Below, piece by piece: positions 1 to 8,354 of a DNA stretch of 64,000 bases. Origin of the DNA: Solibacillus sp. FSL R7-0668. Its GTDB lineage: Bacteria > Bacillota > Bacilli > Bacillales_A > Planococcaceae. Location of the stretch: assembly GCF_038006205.1 (NCBI RefSeq), contig NZ_JBBOUU010000001.1:3412001-3476000 (forward strand), read 5' to 3'. A program made the translations under genes and the position numbers. Position 1 is the stretch's first letter, and each line of letters opens with the position of its first letter. The notes under the pieces are model-generated. The model was not told the DNA's origin. It was given only the letters and a program-made list of their open reading frames with translations, and did not search any database.

Positions 1-415
1 TAACTGTGCCAAGTGCATGGGCGTTTTGTAGTAAATCCAAGCCACCAATCGCGCCTGATGGTAAATACAGTTTTTGATTATATTCGATTGCTATGTCATA
101 TAAGTGCTGCAATAACTGCTCATCTGCAAGTGCACCAATGCTTATGAGTACAACGGGCTTTTGCTTGAGAATCGTTGGAACGAATGCTTGTACTACTTCT
201 ATTGTTGCCGCTTCCACAACAATATCAATGTTTGACGCGAGAAATGCATCCAAATCCGTGTATAATATGATGCCAAATTGTTGTTCAAGCATCTTGTATT
301 TTTCTTTGTTGCGAACATAGACGCTTTTTATTTGTAGCGGACCTTGTTTATTTCCCTCTAACTCATGTAACAAAAAATGGGCAATGGCTCCTGCACCGAT
401 TAGTCCGATATTCAT
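1..415 (-). CDS. Aspartate dehydrogenase-like protein, 3' part outside window
   Basis: The reading frame begins at ATG 415 and runs leftward out of the window, so only about 138 N-terminal residues are visible. It opens with a Rossmann dinucleotide-binding motif (MNIGLIGAGAIAHFLL) and continues with IDIVVEAAT, VVLISIGALAD and LPSGAIGGLD. This order is typical of the L-aspartate dehydrogenase family (NadX/DUF108), which oxidises aspartate to iminoaspartate with NAD(P), in some bacteria for NAD synthesis. AAGGAGTT lies 7 nt before the ATG. The C-terminal catalytic half is not seen, so the substrate is inferred. A related oxidoreductase of the same fold is the alternative. Confidence 0.75.
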   Translation of the reverse strand, partial: MNIGLIGAGAIAHFLLHELEGNKQGPLQIKSVYVRNKEKYKMLEQQFGIILYTDLDAFLASNIDIVVEAATIEVVQAFVPTILKQKPVVLISIGALADEQLLQHLYDIAIEYNQKLYLPSGAIGGLDLLQNAHALGTV

Positions 416-679
416 TTGTATAACTCCTTCACTTCTGTTTGATATCTCCATCTTATAAGAAAACTCATGATAGATGTTAGCCTTAAGCGAACAAACTTTC
501 ATTTAAGAAAGTTCTGTTAATTTCTAGAAAAACGCTTTCAATGAGCAGAAAATAGGCAAGTTCATTTTGCTGACATATTGTGAACGTTTTCATGTTTTTT
601 TCGCAGCATTTCCTTTGAGGTCTGACGTCTATTCATTGTATAGTAGCTATAGAAAATAACATTTTAGGAGATGACATAG

Positions 680-859
680 ATGGGCACAGAAATTCTAAAT
701 TACGTAGAAAAAATGGAAGCCGCAGTATTAAATAATTTAGTAACAACAGACACTTCAGATATTTATGAAATCGCAACGGATATGATTGCACAGGACCAAG
801 CCGCTTTCGAACATATTTGCCAAGCTTACGAAATTGTAAAACATAACTTAGTAGGTTAA
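680..859 (+). CDS. Small hypothetical protein (59 aa)
   Basis: ATG 680 is preceded by AGGAG with 9-nt spacing, and the frame stays open for 59 residues to TAA. The product is acidic and helical-looking, with no transmembrane segment and no motif I recognise (it starts MGTEILNYVEKMEAAVLNNL). A terminator hairpin should follow directly. Its left arm is present, but the loop is now occupied by the IS3-family element. The gene is transcribed divergently from the aspartate dehydrogenase gene across about 265 bp. The strong ribosome site and clean frame suggest a real gene of unknown function. Confidence 0.55.
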   Translation: MGTEILNYVEKMEAAVLNNLVTTDTSDIYEIATDMIAQDQAAFEHICQAYEIVKHNLVG

Positions 860-872
860 TGCCAACATAATC

Positions 873-897
873 TAAAAACCCAATCCATCCCCTAAAA
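873..897 (+). terminator. Left arm of a terminator hairpin split by the IS element
   Basis: The arm AAAAACCCAATCCA (874-887) is the exact reverse complement of TGGATTGGGTTTTT at 2358-2371, on the other side of the insertion sequence. Joined, the arms would form a terminator stem with a T-run on either strand, just after the stop codon of the 59-aa gene. The insertion therefore sits in the loop of what was probably one terminator. Confidence 0.6.
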
Positions 898-899
898 TG

Positions 900-949
900 T
901 ACCCTATAAGATAGACACTTTGAAAAAGTCTATCCTATAGGGTATTTTT
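900..949 (+). terminator. Hairpin at the IS left end
   Basis: Arms 900-916 and 928-944 pair over about 17 bp with one mismatch and are followed by TTTTT. This is a Rho-independent terminator just inside the IS, placed to stop read-through transcription from the upstream 59-aa gene into the transposase. Confidence 0.65.
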
Positions 950-986
950 ATTTATAGTGAGAAAAAAGATGTCGGAGTGGAATCAA

Positions 987-1406
987 ATGACGAAAGAATT
1001 ATTTACAAAAAAAGAACAAGAACAACTAAAATGCAATCCTAATGTGCAAGCTGTTAGTGAGAGATCAATTACATATACAGATGAATTTAAACGTCATTTT
1101 ATTGCGGAGTATGAGAAAGGGAAGCTTCCTAGAGAGATTTTTGAAGATGTTGGTTTAAATGTTGAATTAATCGGTTTAGAGCGTATTAATTCAGCTCGAA
1201 AACGTTGGCGTGCAGCCTATCGTAAATCAGGTGTGGCAGGTCTACAAGATACTCGAAAAACCAATTCTGGTAGACCTTCAGAACGTGAATTAACATTAGA
1301 AGAAAAAATCACTCGGCTAGAAGTGAAAAATCGTATATTAGCAGCGGAGAACGAATTACTAAAAAAGCTCGATTTACTCGAAAGGCAGATGTTAAAGAAG
1401 AAGTAA
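987..1406 (+). CDS. IS3-family transposase OrfA (HTH subunit)
   Basis: Start ATG 987 is chosen because CGGAGTGG lies 6 nt upstream; the frame is open from a GTG at 957. The 139-aa product has a helix-turn-helix region (YTDEFKRHFIAEYEKGKLPREIFEDVG, then SARKRWRAAYRKSG). A C-terminal leucine-zipper-like segment (LEEKITRLEVKNRILAAENE) is typical of OrfA and mediates multimerisation. It binds the terminal repeats. Near its end the codons CTA-AAA-AAG form a -1 slippery site (1361-1367), so a fraction of ribosomes should continue as an OrfAB fusion, the active transposase. Confidence 0.85.
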   Translation: MTKELFTKKEQEQLKCNPNVQAVSERSITYTDEFKRHFIAEYEKGKLPREIFEDVGLNVELIGLERINSARKRWRAAYRKSGVAGLQDTRKTNSGRPSERELTLEEKITRLEVKNRILAAENELLKKLDLLERQMLKKK

Positions 1407-1471
1407 AAATTACACCAGAATTAAAGTTCGAACTCATCCAGCATACGATAAAAAAATACAAATTAAAGCGC

Positions 1472-2317
1472 ATGGTGAGCTATTTATGTAACATAATGGG
1501 CGTATCTCGTTCAGGTTACTACAATTACTTCACGGAAAAATCAGCACAAAAGCGCGCAATTAAAGCGGAAATAGATGAAGAAGTAAAGGATATCATTTTA
1601 AAGGCGTATCATTTCCGAGGACGCAAAAAAGGAGCACGCCAAATTAAAATGACCTTAGAAAATCAATACCAAATTACATATAACTTAAAGCGTATTCGCC
1701 GCATAATGAAAAAATTTTCGATTATATGTCCAATTCGTAAAGCAAATCCATATCGTCGCATGGCGAAAGCAACGAAAGAACATCGCACATGTCAGAACAA
1801 ACTACAACGTCAATTTAAACAAGGTGAAGCAGGTAAAGTTCTGTTAACAGATATCACTTATTTAACGTATAAAGGTGGAAAACGCGCTTATTTATCAACG
1901 ATTAAAGACGCCGAAACGAATGAGATTTTAGCGTATGAAGTATCCCCTTCATTACATCTAGAGATTGCGCTCAATACGCTTCACAAACTGAAGAAACACC
2001 GCCATTTAACAGAAGGCGCCTTTATTCATTCGGATCAAGGTTTCCATTATACGAGTCCGCAATTTCAAAAGCTCGTAAAGAAAATGGGGTTAGGTCAATC
2101 GATGTCACGTCGGGGAAACTGTTGGGATAATGCGCCCCAAGAATCATTCTTTGGGCATTTTAAAGATGAAACGAATCTAAAAGAATGTGAAACGCTAGAA
2201 GAAGTAAAACGAGAAGTTAAGAGTTATATGACGTATTACAATCATTATCGTGGCCAGTGGAATTTAAAAAAGCTGCCGCCTGTAAAATACAGACAGCAGC
2301 TTCAACAAGTTGCCTAG
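1472..2317 (+). CDS. IS3-family transposase OrfB (DDE catalytic domain)
   Basis: This frame is open from the slippery heptamer at 1361 onward, so the natural product is probably the frameshifted OrfAB; ATG/GTG codons near 1472 give the stand-alone numbering. It carries the HTH_21-like start, then an rve integrase core. The DDE residues are visible as LLTDITYL, FIHSDQGFHYTS and ESFFGHFKDE. The C-terminus YYNHYRGQWNLKKLPPVKYR is classic IS150 subgroup. No stop or frameshift interrupts the catalytic core. Its function is cut-and-paste or circle-type transposition of this element. Confidence 0.88.
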   Translation: MVSYLCNIMGVSRSGYYNYFTEKSAQKRAIKAEIDEEVKDIILKAYHFRGRKKGARQIKMTLENQYQITYNLKRIRRIMKKFSIICPIRKANPYRRMAKATKEHRTCQNKLQRQFKQGEAGKVLLTDITYLTYKGGKRAYLSTIKDAETNEILAYEVSPSLHLEIALNTLHKLKKHRHLTEGAFIHSDQGFHYTSPQFQKLVKKMGLGQSMSRRGNCWDNAPQESFFGHFKDETNLKECETLEEVKREVKSYMTYYNHYRGQWNLKKLPPVKYRQQLQQVA

Positions 2318-2433
2318 GCTTTTCAAAATGTCCTTTACAAAGGGTACACTTTACCCCTGGATTGGGTTTTTATTTCTATGTGTAATACTATTCCGAATAG
2401 TTCTACCTCTAATTTAACAAGAACGAATTCCAA

Positions 2434-3441
2434 CTACCGAATAGTCGCTTTTTTAAATCCGTCATATACAGAAATCGCAGCACTAAATATAAAGATCATA
2501 ATCGCCCCACCAATTACCCACATGTTCAATTGACCCTTTGTTATATTAAATATTTCCGTCAAATAGATAATAAAATCTGGGTTCATTAAATTTGGATTCA
2601 CTAAAATAATGATAAAGACAATGGTTGAAATTACTTGAAGTACCGCATTACCAATGGCCATTCTTTTTGTCCATTGTGCTTTGATTAGCTTATATAACGC
2701 CAGTATTACTTCAAATCCAACTAAAACAACTACAAGCGGCCAATATTTTAAAAGCACCTCCTGATTTAAAGCGGGTATGACAAATTCTAATCGGCCTCCG
2801 CTTCCTTCATATACTCCTACTAGCTGGTTGGCATAAAAATAAAGCGTTGCCCAAATCGCCGTCCACATTAAGCTCCCAAAAACCTCGAACTTTGAAATGG
2901 CCTTTTTCTTAGGTATATAAGCAACCTTTTTCAAATCATCAGCAGTCCATTTTTCCAAGCTTGAAGTTAAAGGCTGTTGCTCCTTGTCCTTATCAAATCT
3001 TTCAATTAGCGCAAAAGTTAATGTGAGCCAGAAAAACACCTGGATCCCTACCTCGATTATCGTCGCAATTCCATTACCAAGCATTGAAAGCACAACCGTT
3101 AAAATGGCCTCTTCCCCGTTGTAGTCGATAAAATATTGGGTAATTATTGTGATACATGCAATCACAGTGGCTATCGGTACAATCATTTTCAATAGCGACA
3201 TATATACATCAAAATAACGGGGACCTATGAGGTGCATTGGCTGGTCCTTGTAGCCGTTTGCCAATACTACTGGACTTCCTAATTGATTGAGTACCTCTTT
3301 AACATCCTGTTCATTATAATGATCGGGCAACATATCTTCAATTGTTGAACGTAACTCGAGCGCAATATCCGCTCGAAGTTTTTCAGGTAGCCTGCGCGTG
3401 ACCTCTTGAATATATATTTCAATTAACTTCATCTTCTTCAT
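2434..3441 (-). CDS. HAAS-domain membrane protein
   Basis: The protein has 335 residues. The N-terminal 60 residues (IEIYIQEVTRRLPEKLRADIALELRS ... VLNQLGSPVVLANGY) match the HAAS signalling domain that commonly accompanies PadR regulators. Six or so hydrophobic segments follow (around residues 80-100, 115-140, 190-205, 235-250, 265-285 and 305-325), giving a polytopic membrane protein. Its start overlaps the end of the PadR gene by 23 bp, so the two are translationally coupled. By family precedent the HAAS domain senses or transmits an envelope signal together with PadR; the actual signal is unknown. Confidence 0.8.
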   Translation of the reverse strand: MKKMKLIEIYIQEVTRRLPEKLRADIALELRSTIEDMLPDHYNEQDVKEVLNQLGSPVVLANGYKDQPMHLIGPRYFDVYMSLLKMIVPIATVIACITIITQYFIDYNGEEAILTVVLSMLGNGIATIIEVGIQVFFWLTLTFALIERFDKDKEQQPLTSSLEKWTADDLKKVAYIPKKKAISKFEVFGSLMWTAIWATLYFYANQLVGVYEGSGGRLEFVIPALNQEVLLKYWPLVVVLVGFEVILALYKLIKAQWTKRMAIGNAVLQVISTIVFIIILVNPNLMNPDFIIYLTEIFNITKGQLNMWVIGGAIMIFIFSAAISVYDGFKKATIR

Positions 3442-3766
3442 CTCCTCTTAATAGAGCATAAAGTTCATTCGAATTGTTAAACCATTCTGTTTTTAACTGT
3501 AGGAAAATTTCTAAACCATATTCACTCAATACATAGTACTTACGGGGTCTACTCTCTGAAGTATCCCAGCTGCTTGAAACCAACTCTTGCTTTTCTAATC
3601 GACGGAGCAATGGATAGAGCGTACTTTGATCAATGGAAATTCCTGATTGCTCCAATAACTGTACGAGCGAATAGCCATACTGAGGTGTCCTTAATTGACT
3701 TAAAACCGCTAACGTCAATGTTCCTCTTCTCAGTTCTGTCGTTAACGAATTTAATAAATTGTTCAT
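3419..3766 (-). CDS. PadR-family transcriptional regulator
   Basis: The 115-aa winged-helix protein has the standard PadR core: LRRGTLTLAVLSQL, YGYSLVQLL, ISIDQSTLYPLLRRLEKQELVSS and SRPRKYYVLSEYG. ATG 3766 is preceded by GGGGGTG. It lacks the long C-terminal dimer helix, as in PadR subfamily 2. It is the first gene of a two-gene operon with the HAAS membrane protein. Repeated ATACT/AGTAT elements in the 70 bp upstream fit autorepression, the usual arrangement for PadR-HAAS pairs. The physiological inducer cannot be told from sequence. Confidence 0.88.
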   Translation of the reverse strand: MNNLLNSLTTELRRGTLTLAVLSQLRTPQYGYSLVQLLEQSGISIDQSTLYPLLRRLEKQELVSSSWDTSESRPRKYYVLSEYGLEIFLQLKTEWFNNSNELYALLRGDEEDEVN

Positions 3767-3789
3767 TGATACACCCCCAACCTCAATAT

Positions 3790-3834
3790 TGTATGTCGTA
3801 CAGTATTTATTTTATACTATGCATCATACAGTAT
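3790..3834. promoter_or_regulatory. Probable PadR operator region
   Basis: The region upstream of padR contains ATACT (3814-3818) and AGTAT (3830-3834) as an inverted pair separated by 11 bp, and a second partial palindrome GTATGTCGTACAGTAT at 3791-3806. PadR proteins typically bind ATAC/GTAT inverted repeats over their own promoter. The motifs are seen directly; binding is inferred. Confidence 0.5.
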
Positions 3835-3870
3835 TATTGATAGGAAATCAATTTCCAATTATTTAAACAC

Positions 3871-3907
3871 AAAAAAAATCACAGATTAGACACGTCTAAA
3901 CGGTGAT
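3871..3907 (-). terminator. Intrinsic terminator after the 285-aa gene
   Basis: On the minus strand ATCACCG-TTTAGAC-GTGTCTAA-TCTGTGAT forms a stem (ATCAC/GTGAT plus TTAGAC/GTCTAA) followed by eight Ts. It lies about 75 bp after the stop codon of the gene at 3984-4841. Confidence 0.7.
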
Positions 3908-3983
3908 CTTCATTTCCCACTATCAAGCTACTGCCTTTAGACACGAAAAAGAACAAATCTCATTCCCAGAATCCATCCTTATG

Positions 3984-4841
3984 CTAGTTTTCAGCTCTAG
4001 ACAGTCCTTGATAATTCGGCAACTCTTGCACGATTATTCGATTCATTTTACAAAAATGTTTTAAAAATTGATTTGCTTGCTCGCGTTCCTTTGGGTTACT
4101 TTTAAGCAAAGCTATATCAAGCAAAATTTGAGCCATCCATGAATTATGAAAATAGCGGTATTTTCCAGTATTCCAAGAGGTTTTTTTAGAGGCATTTTTA
4201 TTTAGATACGTATCCCATGAAGGCAGTGCGTAGGATTCTTGTTCGGTGAGTTGAAGTTGATATTTTGAGTGAGCAGGAATATACCCATCCTCACAAAGCT
4301 TCCCGATAAACTCCTCCTTCACCATATAAACGCCTAAAATCCGCCTTTCTGCTCCAGGCATATTCGAATTTTTTTCTGTTAATAAAACAGCGCTATTTTG
4401 GTGTAAGCGAATGGGCTTGTTCGGTTTTCCTTTGTCATTTCCGCTCTTTACCACACCTGAAAAAACTCGCCATTCTGAAAAGGAACTCGTCTTTTCTTCA
4501 GCGTCACACCAAAAAACCAGTTGTGATTCAGGATGGAGTTTAAATTGATTCATTAGTCTTTCATGCTCCAAACGAAGCTCTTGTTTCATTCGTTGCAATT
4601 GTCTTTCTTCTTCTTTTTGCTTTTCTTTCTTTTCTTGCTCAGCTTCTTTTTTTTGAATAATTTCTTTCATGAATATAGCGGCACCTTGATCATGCAACTC
4701 TAAGTGCTTACCGAAGACATCCGGAAAAACAAATAATTTATTTTCCGTGGCAAAATTGATTTCTACGCTCGATTCAGTTTGTTTCACTATGCTCCCCATG
4801 CCGAAAAATTTGTGCGTAACCTTCTTATTAATTAAATTCAA
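3984..4841 (-). CDS. Hypothetical protein with central coiled coil
   Basis: The start is a TTG at 4841 with AGGAGG 9 nt upstream; the protein has 285 residues. Residues 1-50 (KKVTHKFFGMGSIVKQ ... LFVFPDVFGKHLEL) resemble a small beta domain seen at the ends of several bacterial proteins. Residues 60-95 are a charged EKK/EEE coiled coil. The C-terminal part (SEWRVFSGVVKSGNDKGKPNKP, then ERRILGVYMVKEEF) has no motif I can assign. There are no membrane segments. It is monocistronic with its own terminator. Function unknown. Confidence 0.6.
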   Translation of the reverse strand: MNLINKKVTHKFFGMGSIVKQTESSVEINFATENKLFVFPDVFGKHLELHDQGAAIFMKEIIQKKEAEQEKKEKQKEEERQLQRMKQELRLEHERLMNQFKLHPESQLVFWCDAEEKTSSFSEWRVFSGVVKSGNDKGKPNKPIRLHQNSAVLLTEKNSNMPGAERRILGVYMVKEEFIGKLCEDGYIPAHSKYQLQLTEQESYALPSWDTYLNKNASKKTSWNTGKYRYFHNSWMAQILLDIALLKSNPKEREQANQFLKHFCKMNRIIVQELPNYQGLSRAEN

Positions 4842-4940
4842 TCGTCAAATCCTCCTAGTATAGAATTACTTGTTTTTTCCCAATAATTATAGAGTGCCCT
4901 CATATTAGAAATTCAATACTAATAATCACTTTCTAAAAAA

Positions 4941-5432
4941 GAAACAGTCGGTCGGCTAGATGCACCTGAAAAACAAGTGAAGCTTGCAGTGAAAGCCTTT
5001 CTAGCAGCAGCGCTTTCCGATTGAGAATTTCGTTTAGTGAGGCCTATGTCAGAAGAATTTAGATAGCCCGTTCGCTGACCAGATCATCCTTTTAGGGCCA
5101 ATCTCTAATAAATATTTGTTAGAGCAAGATTATCGACAAGCGAAAATATTTTGCCTTACCTCTACAGTAGAATGCTATGCCCACATGTTTGCCGAGCAGC
5201 AAAAAATGGGGGATATATCATTAGCACCCATGTGGATGGTGCTTCGGACATCATACAAAATCAACGCTTCGGCAAAATTCATCCAACATATGATTGGGAA
5301 CATATTGTGTTAGAATTAAAAAAGGCGGCCGCACAACTAGATGTACTGGCCGATACGTGTGACAAGCTACAAAAATTTGCACGTGCTGAATTGAAGTGGA
5401 ATTGTGAAGAAAATTGCGGACTTACTAGATGA
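4941..5432 (+). pseudogene. Decayed glycosyltransferase (GT-B, C-terminal half)
   Basis: Pieces of one GT-B (family 4-like) glycosyltransferase can be read across several frames. TVGRLDAPEKQVKLAVKAFL is at 4944 onward and is followed by a stop. GPISNKYLLEQDYRQAKIFC continues in a second frame from about 5095, and YIISTHVDGASDI ... FGKIHPTYDWEHI in a third. The frameshift near 5205-5212 lies in a run of A and G. The N-terminal half is absent. Together the fragments carry the conserved GRLDxPEK and ISTxVDGAxDI signatures, so the family call is reasonable, but the gene cannot make a working enzyme. Confidence 0.6.
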
Positions 5433-5454
5433 AAAAAAGACTGTTTAAATAGTG

Positions 5455-5578
5455 CAAAAAAAGAGCGTGTCCGAGAAAAATTCTGGGACACGCTCTTTGC
5501 GCCGGGGAAGGATGCTAGCATGAAGCTCCGATCACCACTGCAGCACCGCCTCAAGCGGATGATTTGAATACGAGTTTT
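5455..5578. repeat. Intergenic hairpin element, copy 1
   Basis: A stem (AGAGCGTGTCC at 5462-5472 with GGACACGCTCT at 5486-5496) encloses GAGAAAAATTCTG and is followed at once by TTGCGCC and a GC-rich tail with CCACTGCAGCACCGCC and AAGCGGATGATT. A second copy lies at 8355-8580. The inner 26 nt are nearly identical while the outer stem differs by compensating changes (GAGCG/CGCTC against GGGGG/CCCCC). It could be a small RNA, a bidirectional terminator family or a MITE-like repeat. Confidence 0.6.
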
Positions 5579-5583
5579 AGTAT

Positions 5584-6789
5584 TTAAGAAACGGTTACAG
5601 ATTCATTTTGGTTAGCAGGCACCAAAGCTGGTCCCATTGCATTTGTGATAATTTGTTTAATATCTTCAAGAGTTGCTTTTCGTGGGTTTGTCGCTGCGCA
5701 AACATCTAACATCGCGTTTTTAGCTAAGATTTCAATATCTTCGTCTTTCGCACCAAGCTCACGGAAGCCACTTGGAATATTTAAGTCTTTTGCTAACGCT
5801 TCAATCACTGAAATTGCTTTTTCAGCTGCATCGCGCTTGCTTAGCCCTTCAATGTTTGCCCCTAATAACTCAGCGATTTTTGCAAAGCGTTCTTGGCGCG
5901 CTGTTAAGTTGAAACGGCAAACATGTGGTAATAAAATCGCGTTACATACACCATGTGGTAGGTTATAGAAGCCACCTAATTGATGGGCAATGGCATGTAC
6001 ATAACCTAATGATGCGTTGTTGAACGCCATTCCTGCTAAAAATTGAGCGTACACCATTTGCTCGCGTGCTTCTAAATCTGCACCGTTTGCATAAGCACGC
6101 GGTAAATACTCAGGAATTAATTGCAGTACTTTTTCGCCACAAGCATCTGTAATTGGCGTTGCATTTGTTGAAACAAATGCTTCGATTGCATGTGTTAATG
6201 CATCTAAGCCAGTTGCTGCCGTTAGTGCTGGTGGTAAACCAATCATTAACTCAGGGTCATTAATTGATACAAGAGGGGTAACATGTTTGTCAACAATCGC
6301 CATTTTTACTTTACGCGCTGTATCCGTAATAATTGTAAAGCGTGTCATTTCGCTTGCTGTGCCAGCCGTTGTATTGATCGCAATTAATGGAACTAGTGGA
6401 TTTTGTGTTTGATCTACGCCTTCATAATCATGAATACGTCCACCATTCGAAGCAATAATACCGATTCCTTTTGCTGCATCGTGTGCACTACCGCCTCCAA
6501 GCGATACAATGGAATCACAGTTCTCGGCAATATAAGCCGCGATACCATCTTCAATATTTTTATCTGTTGGATTTGGTTCTGCTTTCGGGAAAATTGCCAC
6601 TTCAACACCTGCAGCTGTAATGATGTTAGCAATTTGTGCTGAGAGCCCTAATTTGTGTAAGCCCTCATCTGTTACGATCAATGTCTTCTTCACTTCTAAC
6701 TCTTTTAGTTTTTTACCAACCTCTTGAATTGCTCCTGGCCCAAATAAGTTTGATGATGGCATGACAAATTGCTTTAGAATGTCTGACAT
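5584..6789 (-). CDS. Iron-containing (group III) alcohol dehydrogenase
   Basis: I place the start at ATG 6789 (AAGGGG, 8-nt spacing), giving 401 residues; an in-frame upstream codon would add 17 residues without a ribosome site. The protein has the Fe-ADH NAD motif (DSIVSLGGGSAHDAAKGIG) and the TTAGTASEMT loop. The metal-ligand region is intact (GLDALTHAIEAF, then GYVHAIAHQLGGFYNLPHG). It should interconvert alcohols and aldehydes with NAD(H) in the cytoplasm; group III members act on ethanol, butanol or 1,3-propanediol. It appears monocistronic, and hairpin element copy 1 lies immediately downstream. Exact substrate is not deducible. Confidence 0.88.
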   Translation of the reverse strand: MSDILKQFVMPSSNLFGPGAIQEVGKKLKELEVKKTLIVTDEGLHKLGLSAQIANIITAAGVEVAIFPKAEPNPTDKNIEDGIAAYIAENCDSIVSLGGGSAHDAAKGIGIIASNGGRIHDYEGVDQTQNPLVPLIAINTTAGTASEMTRFTIITDTARKVKMAIVDKHVTPLVSINDPELMIGLPPALTAATGLDALTHAIEAFVSTNATPITDACGEKVLQLIPEYLPRAYANGADLEAREQMVYAQFLAGMAFNNASLGYVHAIAHQLGGFYNLPHGVCNAILLPHVCRFNLTARQERFAKIAELLGANIEGLSKRDAAEKAISVIEALAKDLNIPSGFRELGAKDEDIEILAKNAMLDVCAATNPRKATLEDIKQIITNAMGPALVPANQNESVTVS

Positions 6790-7071
6790 GTTTCCAACCC
6801 CTTTTCCAATGTTAAAAATTGCTTGAATGGCGAAAATCACCCTTCAAAATATCCTATTCTATCAACTTTTGAAAAATACTCGGGGTTATTTAATTAAATG
6901 TATATTTTTAGTGAACGTTATTATTGAATAATTTACAAATCTAATTATTTTTAAAATACATTTGGTTTTGAGCTAACTACATTATGGTTTTCTTATTCCT
7001 TAAAATGAATGCCCTCCGCTATCTGTCATAGATTTTCTTCTGATTCAACAAAAAATTGAGTGACTTCATCG

Positions 7072-7981
7072 TTATGAGTCACTTAATAATTGAAGAATCC
7101 ACTTCTTCACATCAACAAACCGATTAAATGGAGGGAATTCATTTGTTCCTGTAACAATCATTGGCACAAGGGAATCTACTTTATGAAGGCTACCATGTGC
7201 GCCACCTCCTGCATGATTGTGACTATGTTCTTCAATAAACTCATATGAAGGTTTTGCATCTACAATAATAACACGGCCTTCCTGTGAATGAAGCGCTCCA
7301 TGTAGCCTTGCTAGAGCATCTGGATAGTCTTGATACTCAATATGTCCTTCATTCGTAACTTTCAAATCTAAAATGGAAGTATTCCCGGAAATTTCCCATG
7401 ATTGTTCATAGTCATCAACATACGTACCCATTGGTGAAAATGTAAATTCCCCATCACTTAGTGAATTTACAACATAGTTTGTTTGGTCATCTTTCCAGGC
7501 AATAAAGCCAATTCGCTCGTCCTCTTTTAAAATGTTCACGATTTCTGAGATTTCAACTTGTTGATCGTTGACGTAAATGTATGCCATGCGCTCATTAATC
7601 GCGATGGCAAGTTGGGCATCCCTTTTATTGCCTTCCCAAAACGTATATTTCTTCAATGAATGATTTAAATCAATTAAAGAAGTTTTTTTATCTTTATTTA
7701 CGAATGATTGACCGCTATCTCCGAGTACAATCCACGTTACCTCTTGAATTGCTTCTTCCCACGATGCAAAGCTATTGAATAGGTCTTGTAGTGCCTGATC
7801 TGCTTTTTCAATCCCCTTCAAATCTTCAGGACCATGTTTGTGTATAGAAGCATCTGCATCCGGTAAATAGGCAAGCGTAAAGGATGGTAATTTCTTTTGT
7901 TAGCGTTATAGAAATTACTAGCACAAGTCCAGTACAGATAACAAGAAATATTATAATCGCCGGTACCATTTTTCTTTTCAT
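7072..7981 (-). pseudogene. Alkaline phosphatase-superfamily protein with internal deletion
   Basis: The N-terminus starts at ATG 7981 (AAGGTGA upstream) and encodes a signal anchor (MKRKMVPAIIIFLVICTGLV), then runs out of frame near 7890. In another frame the sequence resumes as FTLAYLPDADASIHKHGP and continues as the 249-aa frame 7072-7821, ending with the HSHNHAGGGAHGSL metal-ligand region. These are the C-terminal signatures of type I phosphodiesterase/alkaline phosphatase proteins. The N-terminal half with the nucleophile is missing, so a deletion has joined signal anchor to C-domain. A short in-frame restart could make a fragment, but not an enzyme. Confidence 0.7.
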
Positions 7982-8354
7982 CGACTCACCTTCAAATCAA
8001 TTTATTTACATTAGTATGGTTAAAAATTTATTAATACATGTAAATGAAGGTGAGCTCATCTAAATAACCAATATATTCCGTTTCTTTTTTTCACTCTTTA
8101 ATCGTTCCATTAGTTCAAATCAACATCAATAAGCAATAAAAAAACGATTTTGAGTGTATTAAACATAAAAATCGACCTATACTATTAAAGATTTCACTTT
8201 CAAACTAAGTGACTAGGAGGGTTAACCCGATGAGTGCGAATGATCGCTTAATCTGAATAACCATCAACTGAATGCTCAAGCACGGTTGTCTTAGGTTATT
8301 CTTAAGAATCAATGCTTAAAGTATGACAGTGTGTCATGAAGAAAATGTAAGTGT
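7982..8354. other. Intergenic region with short leader-like ORF and hairpin
   Basis: About 370 bp without a normal gene. AGGAGGG followed by ATG at 8230 opens an 8-codon ORF (MSANDRLI, stop at 8256). It is followed at once by an inverted repeat, GAATAACC (8255-8262) with GGTTATTC (8294-8301). This resembles a leader peptide plus hairpin or the stump of a deleted gene; no downstream gene remains to be regulated before the hairpin element. Confidence 0.35.

Larger units (their letters stand above)
898..2348 (+). mobile_element. IS3-family insertion sequence (IS150-like), apparently intact
   Basis: The element is 1451 bp with imperfect terminal inverted repeats. The left end TGTACCCTATAAGATAGACA matches the right end read in reverse (TGTACCCTTTGTAAAGGACA), and the match continues into TTTGAAAA. 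Two frames encode an HTH OrfA and a DDE OrfB in the -1 frame, joined by an A-AAA-AAG slippery heptamer at 1361-1367. A 17-bp stem at the left end followed by five Ts would block transcription entering the element. I could not identify a target-site duplication. Both frames look intact, so it may be active. Confidence 0.88.

Noticed and set aside
898-2348. A 3-4 bp target-site duplication for the IS
   Set aside because: The flanks TAAAA and CTTTA do not give a matching direct repeat next to TGTACCCT/AGGGTACA, so none is claimed.
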